Assembly (NCBI RefSeq): GCF_009870125.1
Contig: NC_046683.1
Location: 4,154,001 to 4,218,000 of the forward strand
DNA: 64,000 nt
Origin: Drosophila pseudoobscura
Taxonomy: Eukaryota; Arthropoda; Insecta; Diptera; Drosophilidae
Direction: 5' to 3'
Under the pieces are notes generated by a model, which was given only the letters and a program-made list of their open reading frames with translations, was not told the DNA's origin and searched no databases. Made by a program: the position numbers and the translations under genes. Below are positions 34,984-46,182 of the stretch, piece by piece (the first letter of the stretch is position 1; every line of letters begins with the position of its first letter).

Positions 34984-35231
34984 AGAGAGACAGCAACAGC
35001 GAGACATCAAAAGCGACACAACGACACAGCGAGGCAATGAGGCAGCGACCCAAAGTTACAGCAACGTAATGAGACAGCGACACAACGAGACAGCGATCCA
35101 AAGGCACAGCGAGACAACGACACAACGAGACAGCGATGCAACGAGACAGCCACACCATGAGACAGCGATGCAACGATACAGCGAGGCAACGAGACAGCGA
35201 CACAACGAGACAGCGATGCAACGAGACAGAG
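34984..35231 (+). repeat. minisatellite, unit about GAGACAGCGACACAAC
   Basis: At least ten degenerate 15-16 bp units fill about 250 bp. The regular frames across it on both strands are repeat artefacts, not genes. Confidence 0.8.
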
Positions 35232-38200
35232 ACAGTGACCAAGCGGGATTGCAAGAGCTACAAGACTACCGTAACTCGAAGTATCTTTAGAGTTTGAGGC
35301 ACTCACATGTGGCTTTGGTGGATCTCCATGACACTACAGGCACCATCCCTGAGGATGTACCCGGTGGGGAGCTATACATCTTTTTCGAAAATTGTATAAA
35401 ATTATTAAACTATTTGAATATTGTCCGTTGATAACTGCCTTGCTCACAGTAATTTTGTTGAATGTTGAATAACGAACCAGCTGATGCTTGGCACTCTATA
35501 AAATGCCTACTATTTCTATAAAATATGTTTGAAAAGTGAACACAAAGCTAATAAGCAAACAAGAGCCTATGTAGTTGTGGAATTTCGAACTAGTCGGAAA
35601 ATCTTGGACTACTCTTTGAGGCTGGAGCTTGGCGAGAAGGAGCACCTTTTGGGGGAATGTTTCCTGAAAGATTCTGCCCCACACCAACAAATATATTTGC
35701 ACTCACATGTTTTAAAGCGATCTTGGGGATACACCCAATAAGGTCCCGACGATGGAGGGTACCACATTTTCAAACACTTGACAATTTTGGAAATATTGAA
35801 AATTTTTGTATTCTTCTACGTCTCGTTGATTTACAGAGTAATTTGCACGGAGATTTAGGGAAGGAAATTCACTTAAAATTTTCCTACAATTTACAATCGG
35901 GTACTTCACACAAATGTCTGAAAGGCTTAACCTTTGGGGGCGGAAGGGGGGCGGGGCAGTTATTTTAACATAAAAGTCAATGAAGATACGAAAAAGTATC
36001 TGAAATCTTGTGTCGTACACCTGGAAAAGCGCTGACATTATGTGTGGTTCATTAATCATGAGTATTTTTGTTTTGGGATATATTTATATTTGGAAATGCG
36101 AGTGTGTGCCTTTGATTCAGATTTTTATTTAATTGTGGCACGTAGTAGAAAAGCCGCAGAGAAAACAACATCGAAAATATCAAGGTAAAGTGAAAACGAG
36201 CGACCACGACGACCGGAGCTGTTAAATAAGAAGTTCGAAAACACAAAAAACCAAAAAGAAAAACAAAAACAACAACAAAAAAACACAAACGAGGCAAAAC
36301 TTTCGCTTTGGCTTTGGCTTTAAACTTGGCCAAGAAGCAGGCCCGAAGACGACACCCAAAGATGGAGACTGGAAGACTGGAAATGGATGAGCGATGAGCG
36401 ATGGCCGGGGTCGCGGCGGGTCTGTTGGGGTCTCTTCGACCTTTGCTTATGTCACGTCTCAGTGTATTTCTCTTCTCTGCTCAGCAAAAAGCAAATTTCT
36501 TCGACTCTTTTCACTTTTCGAGATTTATGCAAAAATCCACACAAATCCCATAAATGGAGGGTCGCCGATTATGTCACGACACACGACCTACCCTACCCTG
36601 CCCTGCCCTGCCCTGCCCCGCTCCATTCCGCACGTAGAGACGGTGCCGGGGCATGCCCCACAGATGATTCCGAGATTCGAATCAGAGTCTGCTTTCTGCT
36701 TTTCTGTATAAGAATCTGTTTTAGAGAGAACTAAATGCCAACAAATTAGCATAAGAGTTCAAATAAATTAAACAAAAATACCAGAGCGCCGGAACGGCAG
36801 AGCCCCAAGAATGTGCCTCGACTGTGCGGATACCCTGTACTTGGAGACGGATTGATGGGGCCCCTTTTGAGGCCCTGAAAGGGCAAAGCGTTCTCCCCCT
36901 CCTCTGATTAATGGCTCAAGAGCAGAGCTCTCCGGATTCCAAGAGGTTGGGCCCCTTCGATGGGTTGTTCCGTTCCCCGTGAGGCAAGAGGCATGAGGCA
37001 TGAGGCATCAGCATGCCCCACAGTCTCAATTGCTCGAAAGAGTATTCACTTTTGTTTTTGTTGTGCTGGAAATATTTGCCAATAGAGATTTCCAAGCTAT
37101 TTTACTGGCTAAAAAAAAAACAACGTATAATTGCCACGATACGCTTATCGGTGCCACAGATCGGAAGCGTTTAATACGCGTTTGTTTTTTACGAAGAGCG
37201 TGAAAATGTTTTAAAACAAAGTAGAAAACCATTAACAATAGTAGTATTAATGATAACAGTAATTGCTGGAATTACATTCAATGCCATTCGGATGATCCAC
37301 TGTTCCCCTAAGCGAAAGGATACACGGACACACGCGTTGAGACTCTGCAACAAATTTGAACCAAAAACTACAACCACAAGACTCAGAAACCCCCCATTCC
37401 CCGCTTATGCATTATGCATTATGCATACCAGATCCAATTTCAATTCCCCCGGTGGGCCCTAAAGGGGCACGAAGGGAAATACTCGTAAAATTCCATGTCA
37501 TACGAGTGGGGAAAACAACAGAGAACGAAAATAAAGGGAATACTCGCAAAAAAGAATACAAATTAATCTATTTTTTCCCCCTGATAAGAGCTACCAGTAC
37601 TCGGGCCCCTCTGGAGGGGTCTATGGATGGGCCAGAGCGACAGCAGATGTTCGTCCAACGTAGGTAGAATATCTTCAGGTACGGATGTATCCGTATCTTC
37701 AGCTAATTTATTGAATTTCATTTACTGCCGCACACAGCAAAAATAAATGAACTCAATTTGAAACAAAAGAATGAAAAAAAAAAAACGCCAAAGAGCGTTG
37801 AGAGGCGGCCATAACAAGAGCAAGGCGAAAGATGCACAAAAATAGCAAATGGCAGATGGCAGATGGCAAAACAAGAAACCCAAAAAACAAACAAAGAAAA
37901 TCGAAAGAAAATTAAGTTAACTTTCTGATCTGTTTGACTGTCGGATAGATCGGCGATATTCGGCCCCTCCTCCGGCAGCGCGAATGCGCGGGACGGGACC
38001 TTTCCCAACCGAAAAGAAAGTAAGTCTCTGCAGGTTTTGTATCTTCTTTCGTGTATCTTTGTATCTGCTTGCAGTATCTTTTCAGCCGATTGTCTCCTTG
38101 TAAATTAGTTGCGTGTGAAAGTTGCTGGCGCGAGTGTTACGTAACGATCGGGTTTTATTTCTTCAAAGAAATCAAAATGAAAAAAATCGCCGACTCCAGA

Positions 38201-39118
38201 TTCGATCCAGTAGATCCCTGTAGTAGATACGAACGCTATCCAGTGATGTCTTTCGCTTCAAAGTTCGACTTGCAAACAAATTTCTATGCAGCCAACACTC
38301 TTTTGATTAATCGCAATCGAAGCTCTTATCAGACACTCCCCAACTCCCCATCGCACGGGGGCGCGGGGGGCTAACGATCGCGCATTTTGAAGGTTGTGGG
38401 GTAGGTCAGGGGCGCACACACCACACAGACCTATTGTGGCACATTGTGGTTCCCGTGGGATCACAATCACAATCACAATCGCAATCGCAACAAGTTCTCG
38501 CGTGTATTTGCTTTCCGCACACTATAAATAATGCCCGGGGAGTCGTCGTCGTCGTCGTCGTCGTCGGGGGCTGACGGCTCCAGTGGGAGGAGAAGTGTGG
38601 GAAAGACCCAAGACCCATTCGCCGGCTCCCGGTTTGGGGAGCAGCTGTTAAAACTTTCCTACTTAAACAAATTTCTTATGATAAATACACGAGAACGAGA
38701 ATAATTTCCATATTATTTCTGTTTTTTTTTTCTTCTTTTTTTTGGAATTTGTTTGCCTTTCTGCGGTTATGGGGAATGCCAATAGCCAGACCGTTCGCTG
38801 TACTCTGTTTGGCTCTGTTCTATTCCACATTTAAAGGAATGTGGGGCACAGCATTCATTGCCTTAAAAGTGGATCAGGTTAAGTGCCAAAATCCATGCGA
38901 AGATCCGATCAAACCATAATTGCTGAATGGCCTCAAGTACTTGATGAATGAATCAAAACATATGCTTTAAAAAATACTGTTTATCTTTTGTAAATTTCCA
39001 CATTAACAACATGTCAAAATCTCTTAGTCAGCGCAATCGGTGAGACTGGGGAGGAGTCTGGCGTCACTCTCTCTCTCTCTCTTTCTCTCAGTGTAGACCT
39101 TTCTTTTGTACTACTTAC

Positions 39119-39245
39119 TTTTCCCTTTGGCCAGTCCACTGGCCACCTGAAGGAATCCATAGACGGCTATCACCACGCAGGGCAGGGCTATAACCCCAAA
39201 GGACACGTAATCCATGTGCTCAAAGTAATTGGTGATTTGCTCCAT
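39119..39245 (-). CDS. candidate alternative first coding exon of prage, or 44-residue membrane microprotein
   Basis: The minus-strand ATG at 39,245 (context TCTAAAATGG) opens 42 codons, beginning MEQITNYFEHMDYVSFG. A strongly hydrophobic stretch at about residues 14-37 (FGVIALPCVVIAVYGFLQV) is followed by a basic KGK, which looks like a single membrane span with its basic side after it. At 39,118 a consensus donor (AAAA|GTAAGT) leaves one base over, exactly what the 26,338 acceptor needs; joined, the protein would have 847 residues with NEKMQQQC at the junction. Reading through the donor instead gives SK and a stop, so the same ATG also encodes a complete 44-residue protein. I cannot decide between these. 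I do not recognise the sequence from a known family. Confidence 0.5.
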
Positions 39246-40684
39246 TTTAGATTTCTTTTTCGGTTTCTATTGTATTTTTAGTCACTTGCAAAGTAAACAC
39301 TCGAACAAAAAAACCGCAAACACACACACACAAAAGTGTTACCTTAACTTTGATTTATTTTTGGATTATTTTCCAAAAATTATTTTTCTCACTTTTTCTT
39401 GTTGTTGTTTTGGGATAAAGAGAAACTTTCTTTGTTCTTTGTGGGGCAATGCGCAGGCGCAACGTTAATTTTTTTGGTATTTTTGTTGGATTTTTGGGCT
39501 TTATTTCGTAAGAGTTTTCGCTGATTTCAAATATATTGATGTATATTTTTTGGTTTTTACTTCAAGCGTTGTTGCAGCTGCAGATGCAGATGATTTTCAA
39601 TGCGTTGTTGTTTTTGTTGTTGCTGTTGTGGCGCCTCCCCTATATGAGGGGTATCCTTGCACCGTTGCTCCTCGGCGTTGGCTGTCGTTCTCAATCGTGG
39701 ATGCCACTGGTGTGGCTCTGGCTGCTGTTGTTGTTGTTGTGGCTTCTGTGATTTCTGTTGCACAAATAACAACGCCATCGTTTGGCACTGCAAATCGGGC
39801 GCAACTGATTTGCATCGATGTGGTATCCACAAGTCCAGACACAACCGAATCCAAATCTAAAGTTCTCAATGGGAACATACAAGTTGTATCTGAAAATGTG
39901 TGGCCTACGGGCAGGGACTGTCGGGACTCGAATCGACGGAAGCAACGGAACGAAACGGAACACTCGCGGAGACGTGAATTTCGGCGTTGGGGCTAATCGG
40001 GTCGGTCGGTCGGGGCGCACTGTGCGATTCGTCGTTGTGCTTTGTGCTTGTAACGTCGACGACGGCGGTAAAACGTCGACTGGTCTCATGGCAGAATTAT
40101 TCACAAAGTGCGGGTACGGCCCCAACTTGGGGGCTCTCTCGCGCTGTCGCTCTCTCCCTCTCTCGTTGGCGTACATGTGAGCGCATGGTATAGCTGGCTC
40201 GAGGTGCGGACAACCCTGCCAGCGCCGTCTCTGGCCTCTTTTTACGGGCCAAGCAGGCCAAATGTTAAATGCGAGAGATTCCAGCAACGTGGTATGTTAA
40301 GGTTCGGCTCTCAGGCTCTCACGAGCCGCAAGTTAGAGGAACGAACCCGAATAACGTAACAGTAACAGAGAGAGAGAGAGAGAGCGAGAGGCGCGTGTGC
40401 AAAGCTCTGCTCTCGGCTCTCTGACGCTCTCACTTTCGCCCTCTCTTCGTTGGCGATCGGAAAAGCACGTGAGTCCGAGTCATTCGGCATTAAACGACTC
40501 TGTAGCACCTGCAGATAACCGATGGCAGATGGCAGATCCGAACTCCTCTTCTTCTTGCAGAACAGGACAGATCGCAGGCAGCAAAGAAAGCGCATTTTGA
40601 TGATGAAATATCGAGTAAAAGTTGAGTAAAGGATCGGATCCGAGCGGGGGGTTTGTTGACCAAAAGACACGTACTACCAAGAAC

Positions 40685-40849
40685 ATGCGCCAGTTGGAGA
40701 AGCACGTACTAGTGTTGTGTCTGTTTGTGGCATTTACTGCCACCTCCATTAGCCCCTGCATGCCCACACACAGCCCCAAACACAAGCAGACAGACAGACA
40801 GACGGAGGGGCAAACTTTCCATGGGGCCACGTCAGCAAACGGCCGTTGA
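40685..40849 (+). CDS. possible small secreted-type ORF
   Basis: An ATG at 40,685 opens 54 codons. After a short basic start (MRQLEKH) comes a hydrophobic core (VLVLCLFVAFTATSIS), as in a signal peptide, followed by a short polar tail ending at TGA. No family is recognised, no splice or poly(A) context is evident, and it lies antisense within the prage 5' region, so it may be chance. Confidence 0.15.
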   Translation: MRQLEKHVLVLCLFVAFTATSISPCMPTHSPKHKQTDRQTEGQTFHGATSANGR

Positions 40850-42769
40850 CGTTGGCTACCAATTACAAAATGAAATATAAAAATATATATCCCATCCTAT
40901 CCTCCCCTACCCCATGGCCATAAACCCACGCTCCAACCACCTCACGGCTTTAACCAACACGTCAGCCATAAAGTTTGTCCTCTGTGGGAGTATTTGTCCT
41001 CAGTATACTACGATAAACGATACGTAAGTGCATAATTATTGATTGGCTAAGTTAATCATCCGATGCCCCGAATTACGAACACAGTTGGATGCCATCTGTG
41101 AGTCGTGAGAACAGTACTAGAAGAAGCTAAAAGGATCCCATGAAAACCGTCATTCTCTTCTCAAAGGACCAACATTAAGCCCGTAGTTCGCATAAATATT
41201 TGTATATTTAGGTCTTTGGTTGCTTAACCAAATATTTTCCTGCATGCGGTACGGTTATACGATCGGCGCGTCATGCAGCCGCGTCTCTCGGTTGCGTTTC
41301 TGCCTGGAATCCGTGCGGAACAAGCTTCGGCTTGGGTGCACGTATTCTAGCATTTATATTTGAGGTATGTACACATAACCATAACATGAAAGGATCTCTT
41401 ACTTTGTCAATTTCCGAAAATACTCCTGCATTTGTTATACATGATATATTAGTCCTTAATAATGGGAATAAACAGTAGTAAGAGCTCTGGAAATGGACAT
41501 GCACTGGATGCAGCCCCAAGCAGAGGCTTCCTTATATTTCAAGAGTCTATATGCTGATGCTCATTATAATAATTACGATTACGGTTGCGTCCCCCATTTA
41601 GATATGGCTTATCAATGCATTTCTGGTTTATCTCTATATGTACATAGATGAAGTGACCTCAAAAAGCCCCCTATCGCGCGATGAACCCCCGATGTACACA
41701 TGAATGTCCTCATTCCAAGACCGAAAACAAGGCACGACACGTGTCCTTGCCCAATAGTCCTAATAAGCGATTTCACTCAAGTAACTCATCAGGAAAGCAA
41801 TAAAGGAAGCGACAAAAGAAAGGGAAATGACAGCCAGCCGTTGTCGTTGTCGTTGTCGTTGCCGCTGCATGAGGCAAGAACTGCCTGTATCTGTGTATCT
41901 CCTTCTACTTTCTATCTGTTGTCTCTGGCTGTGCCTGTGCCTGTGTCTGTGCCTTTCAGGTTCAACGATTTATTTGTTGTCCGGAGAATGTTAATGACTT
42001 GGTTGACTCGTTGCTGCAACCCCCAAGGCGCCGATGGAGCCTAACCTCCCTCATAAACCATGCCCCAAAGCTGCTGCTCCTCCTCCATCCAGCCATCCAG
42101 CCATCCAGCCATCCAGCCATCCATCCATCCAGCCGTCCATACGTCCCTCCCCCCAGCATTGAACTTGTTTCCAATTCAATTCAATTTGGCCAACAACCCA
42201 TCTGGCTGGGTGACTTTTTGGCTGTTGTCTGTTGTCTGTTGCCTTCTGTTGTTGTGTGTTTTGGCCATTGAACCCGATCCCTCCACGCCTTATGGACACA
42301 CTCTCTCCCTCTGTCTCTCTCTTGCTGCCGTGCCCCACCCCCTCTTCTTTTGGGTGGTTATGCACCCACATTTTGGCCGTAGTCCGCCCTGATATCCGAT
42401 TGAATTTATGCGCGATTCGAAATATACATATATAGTATTGCATTATATATTGCATTTCTTGCTAATTGTTTGCGAAACGCAACAAGTTCTATATAAATAT
42501 TATACGTATACATATATCTAAATTCCCGTCTTGGGGTTCTCTCGAACAAATGCGCAGTTTCGAAATGAATTTTTTAAGTGTTTTCTTGTTTGGTTTCTTC
42601 TCTTTTTGTCTTCTTTTTTTTCTCACTTCTTTGTAAATTATTGCACATATTTTAGATTTTGTTTCTTTTTGTTTTTTGTGGTTCGAAAAGTGTTCATTTT
42701 TATGTCGATAGGTTTAAATGAAATGGGGGGCGTGTCACTTACTCAGTGTATGGACAGGCAGTATATTTT

Positions 42770-42777
42770 ACTCACCT
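42770..42777 (-). promoter_or_regulatory. recursive splice (ratchet) site in the long prage intron
   Basis: On the minus strand a pyrimidine tract (CTCTTTTTCTTTACTTTT) leads to AG directly joined to GTGAGT, giving the AG|GTRAGT structure of fly zero-length recursive exons. It sits in the 19.6-kb intron between the 46.1-kb exon and the shared exon at 26.3 kb, 3.1 kb into the intron. A second consensus donor (GTAAGT at 42,742) lies 33 bp downstream and could define a small recursive exon. If retained after the 46.1-kb exon, this would bring an in-frame TAA at its third codon. Confidence 0.6.
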
Positions 42778-45700
42778 AAAAGTAAAGAAAAAGAGGTAAT
42801 CAAAATTAATACAAATTGTACAAAAAATTCAAGGAAATTGCTGGGAAAAAATAAAGATTTTTACTAAATCGAAAATATTGTAAGCCGAAAGCCATTTCAA
42901 GATCTGGTATCCGGGTATTGCGTGAATAAAATGTTGGTGCATGGTCTCAATCGATTCCTTTTGCAATCTTCGATTACTCAAACGATTTGCCGATAGCAAG
43001 CTCACAATTTCCCTTCCTGTTGCTCTTTCAGCTCTTTCTCTACGAAACTTTGGACTTTTCGCGAGCACAAAAGCTCTTATCGGAGTAACGAACCGAACCA
43101 TTTGGGTTTTATTGCGAAAAGCGTGTGCGCAGGCCGCTTTAATCGGATGGGGGAGTGAGAGGGAAAGTGAAAGAGCACGAGCGAGAGAGCAGGTGCTTGA
43201 ACTTTTTCTTTTTGGTGGGAATTGCAGCAGGGTGTGCCTCCCTCGCCTGCCCTCGCTCCCTCTGCATCCGGCCGTCGCGCGCGTGTCTATGATGTAGAAT
43301 CAGGTGCATGTGGCAGATGGCGGCTGGCGGTTGGCGGCACTTGGGTGAGTGAACCCCTATCCGAGCCTACCCTGGCTCTGACCTTGTCTTTGCCGCCACG
43401 CAAATTGTTGGGGTAGGCGACTCTTCCCAGGGGCTTTGTTTGGGGTGTCCCCCGCCCCGGGGGATGCCAGGGCAAGGCGCTAAATAATTAATAAATTGTA
43501 AATTATTATCGCCTGCGCCTGCTGCTGCTGCTGCTGCTGCTGCTGGTGGCTGTCGTCATTCAATTTGCATTGCATGGCAATCTCCTCTCATGGTCAGGCG
43601 GTAATAAACAAAAATAAGTGCAGTCAAACGCAGTTGCAAGTGCCGACTAGGGGTATACCCTAGTCCAAGGGAATGTCACGATGGCATGGGCATGGACATC
43701 CCCTGGAGGGCAGGTAGAATCTCCGATAATTCCGAGGGAGAATCGAAATAGAACGTAAGACAATGCTCGAATTTAATATGCCCTTTTTATACAGGGTACA
43801 GCCAGCAGCCACAAGGCAATAAGAACAAAAACAATAACAATTAAAAGACAACAAAAATGTGTTTTTATTTTTATTATTATTCGAGCATTTCCTGCCTGCG
43901 TCTGCGTCGCTCTGTCTTTGTTCATCTGCCACTGCCACTGCCACAGCCACAGGAAGTATTAAGTATACGCACAAACAAACATACATATGTACATACTTAT
44001 ATGTATGTATGTAGATTACATTTGCAAACACGTTTGGGAGGAGCCGGGAGGAGACATCCAGCCGCCACCTGACAACCAAAAAATGTATCCCCCCAAAAAG
44101 AAGCCACGATGGACTGCAGCCTGCATCTGATAGCGGGATCTGTCTGATTAATACGGAAATCGAGTCGCACTGACATGTTTTTGGTGGTTTCGCATCTGTG
44201 CGGAAGCGACTTTATTGGATTTATACTTAATTGCCTTTTGCGATATACGGCGGAATGCATTTGTTTCATTATTAATTGATAAGTAAAATATATTTTTAGC
44301 TCTGCATAATGCAGACACACACTCGAGAAATTCTCTTTTGGCAACATTTGGAGCAACGCACTCGTAGTTTTCGGTGCAAATCGTTGCAGAATCGCACAGA
44401 TTGTGGCAGTCGCAGGCCCCAAAAGCTCAGAGAAGCGCACAGCACAGCTCTATTTTCTACCATATGCAACACAACACAAACTGAGATGTGGCAAACATGC
44501 CGCAAGAAAATTCACACTCACTTTTGTGCTGTTCGGTTGGCTTTCGAGTTAGCTTTGATTCCTTCGATGCACACTCAACCTGCGGTATCCCGGTAGAGCG
44601 TTTGGGACCATTACACTTCATTTTAAAACACTTAATTTAATTATTCAGACGGTTCAGATTGGTCAGAAGAAGAAGATTGGAAAAGAAGAACTAAATTTGA
44701 CAGTAAAATCATTTGACAATCTCTAGAGTTGCTAACAAAAATGCAGTCCTGCAGGATTACCTTTGCTTTTTTATTAAAATGAACATAACATGGATTATTT
44801 TTTTATTTCAATTATGTTTATATCGACCAATTTTAGACCGCGATCCCCCCTCTTTCACACTGCGCTCCTGCCTGATAGCGGTGTAATGGATAATGGATAT
44901 ACATGTATGTAAATGTTCATCTGTATGCGTTAAGTGCGATTTACATTTCCGAGTGCAAGTTGAGGCTGGTTCTGAAGGCCAAATGAGCGAAAAGCTTACG
45001 CTATCCGAAGCTTTCTTCGGCTGCAGCTGTGTGCGTGTGGGCTGTACGAGTGTGTTTGTTCATGCTTATGCCTGTGTTTCGTGCAAATTGAATTCTACTG
45101 CGACTTAAGTGCATTGAACCTATTGTTTATTTAATTTTCATTCCGTTTGTTTTGAGCTTTCGATATACAATGTGGGTATGTATGGTATTGTATGGGGCGC
45201 GCGCTAAGTAGAAACTGCTGATATTTTGGCAATTTAGAAAGAGAGACCGTGCGGGAGGGTGATGAGAGGAGCGGAAAGGAAGCACAACAAATGCCAATGC
45301 CATTGCTACATCTTTCTCTCCCTCGCTGTCCCCCCTCTTTGCTATTCTTTGGTCTCCCTTGCTTGCCCCGTACCCTACCCTTCGTTCGGGACCACTTTTA
45401 ACCTCGAAAACAAACTTTTCTTTCGTCGCCTGAAGTTCATTGCCGTGCTTCAACCTCGTGAGTGAGTGCGTTGCCTGCCTGCTGTCTCTCTCTCTTTCTC
45501 CGTCTGTTCGCCGGCGCGTTTATTTGTTGTTTTCGTTTCTCTTTCTGCTGCGCATCATTTTTTAAGGACAGAGTGGGAGATACAGAGAGATGAGCGAGAG
45601 GTGTATCCTTAACAGGTTAAGTTTGGTTCAAGTGTCACTGGAACTGGAACTGGAACTGGAACTGGAGTGGTTTTCTCCCTTTCAGAAGGCATGCAAATTC

Positions 45701-45917
45701 ATTAAAACAATTGTTGGGGCAGAGCACATTATAATTGCCCTGGCCATTGCTTCACCAGTGTACCACTGTGCACAGCTGATTGCTTCTTTGGCCAGAGCAG
45801 CTGTTCGGTGCGCGCGCGATAAAAGCGCGTAAAGAAAGAAAACATGTTCGGGGCCAAACCAAAGCAGAGAAGAGCAGAGCAAAGCAAAGAACGAAAGAAT
45901 CACATCACATCACTCAC

Positions 45918-46182
45918 ATGCTGTTGTCGTTGTTGGTTTTGGGCTGGGAGACGTCGTTGGGGGTGTCGTTGCCACACTTATGGAGGGTCTGATCTGGACC
46001 AAAATCTGCTGCGCATTGGGATTAGGAGACATTTTCGCCTGTTGTCTATTGCTGTAGTCTCTGTAGGATCTCTTGTGCTGCTTAGGTTGCAGCTCCTGTT
46101 CCTGTTCGGGCTTCCGTTTGATTGCTGCATGGGGCTGTGGCAGCATCTTTTCCTGGTCTCCGGTTGACCTTTCCAGCAGCAT
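45918..46182 (-). CDS. prage: candidate distal first coding exon of prage (soluble N-terminus)
   Basis: The minus-strand ATG at 46,182 opens 88 codons plus one base, up to a GTGAGT donor at 45,917. The protein begins MLLERSTGDQEKMLPQPH, has a charged Gln/Glu/Lys-rich part (KRKPEQEQELQPKQHKRSY) and ends in a Pro/Ser/Thr-rich part. The one-base overhang fits the 26,338 acceptor, giving AYEKMQQQC and a predicted 893-residue protein. The composition matches the low-complexity N-terminus of prage, and no other minus-strand gene in the window could accept this exon. There is no membrane segment, unlike the 39.2-kb exon. An upstream 5' UTR exon is possible. Confidence 0.55.

Larger units (their letters stand above)
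26339..39118 (-). other. prage intron upstream of the shared Asn-rich exon
   Basis: This 12.8-kb region between the shared exon and the 39.2-kb exon shows no supported gene. It holds GGAATT-rich repeats (27,745-27,880), CATCAT repeats (26,702-26,718; 28,098-28,119), CCCGTG repeats (28,824-28,847), GGGTCGGAT repeats (29,662-29,697), a GTGGCAGCGTG run (31,410-31,452), a GA tract (32,508-32,526), a diverged TCGATAAATAAT tandem repeat (33,215-33,475), a 13-G run (34,492-34,504) and a 16-bp minisatellite (34,984-35,231). Confidence 0.55.
39246..45917. other. upstream region and long 5' intron of prage
   Basis: Next to the 39.2-kb exon lies a likely promoter and leader zone (39.3-40.5 kb) with CT/GA tracts (40,367-40,392) and CAA/CAG-type repeats. 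Further right are CCATCCAG repeats (42,087-42,131), the recursive-splice site at 42,770-42,777, a CTGCTG tract (43,520-43,543) and GGAACT repeats (45,641-45,664). Apart from the small secreted-type frame at 40,685 I see no coding sequence. Confidence 0.5.

Noticed and set aside
34904-35306. Frames of 90-116 codons on both strands
   Set aside because: They translate a 16-bp minisatellite.
39691-40287. A 198-codon minus-strand frame upstream of the 39.2-kb exon
   Set aside because: Composition is uneven, it includes repeat-derived runs and no domain; more likely leader or promoter sequence.
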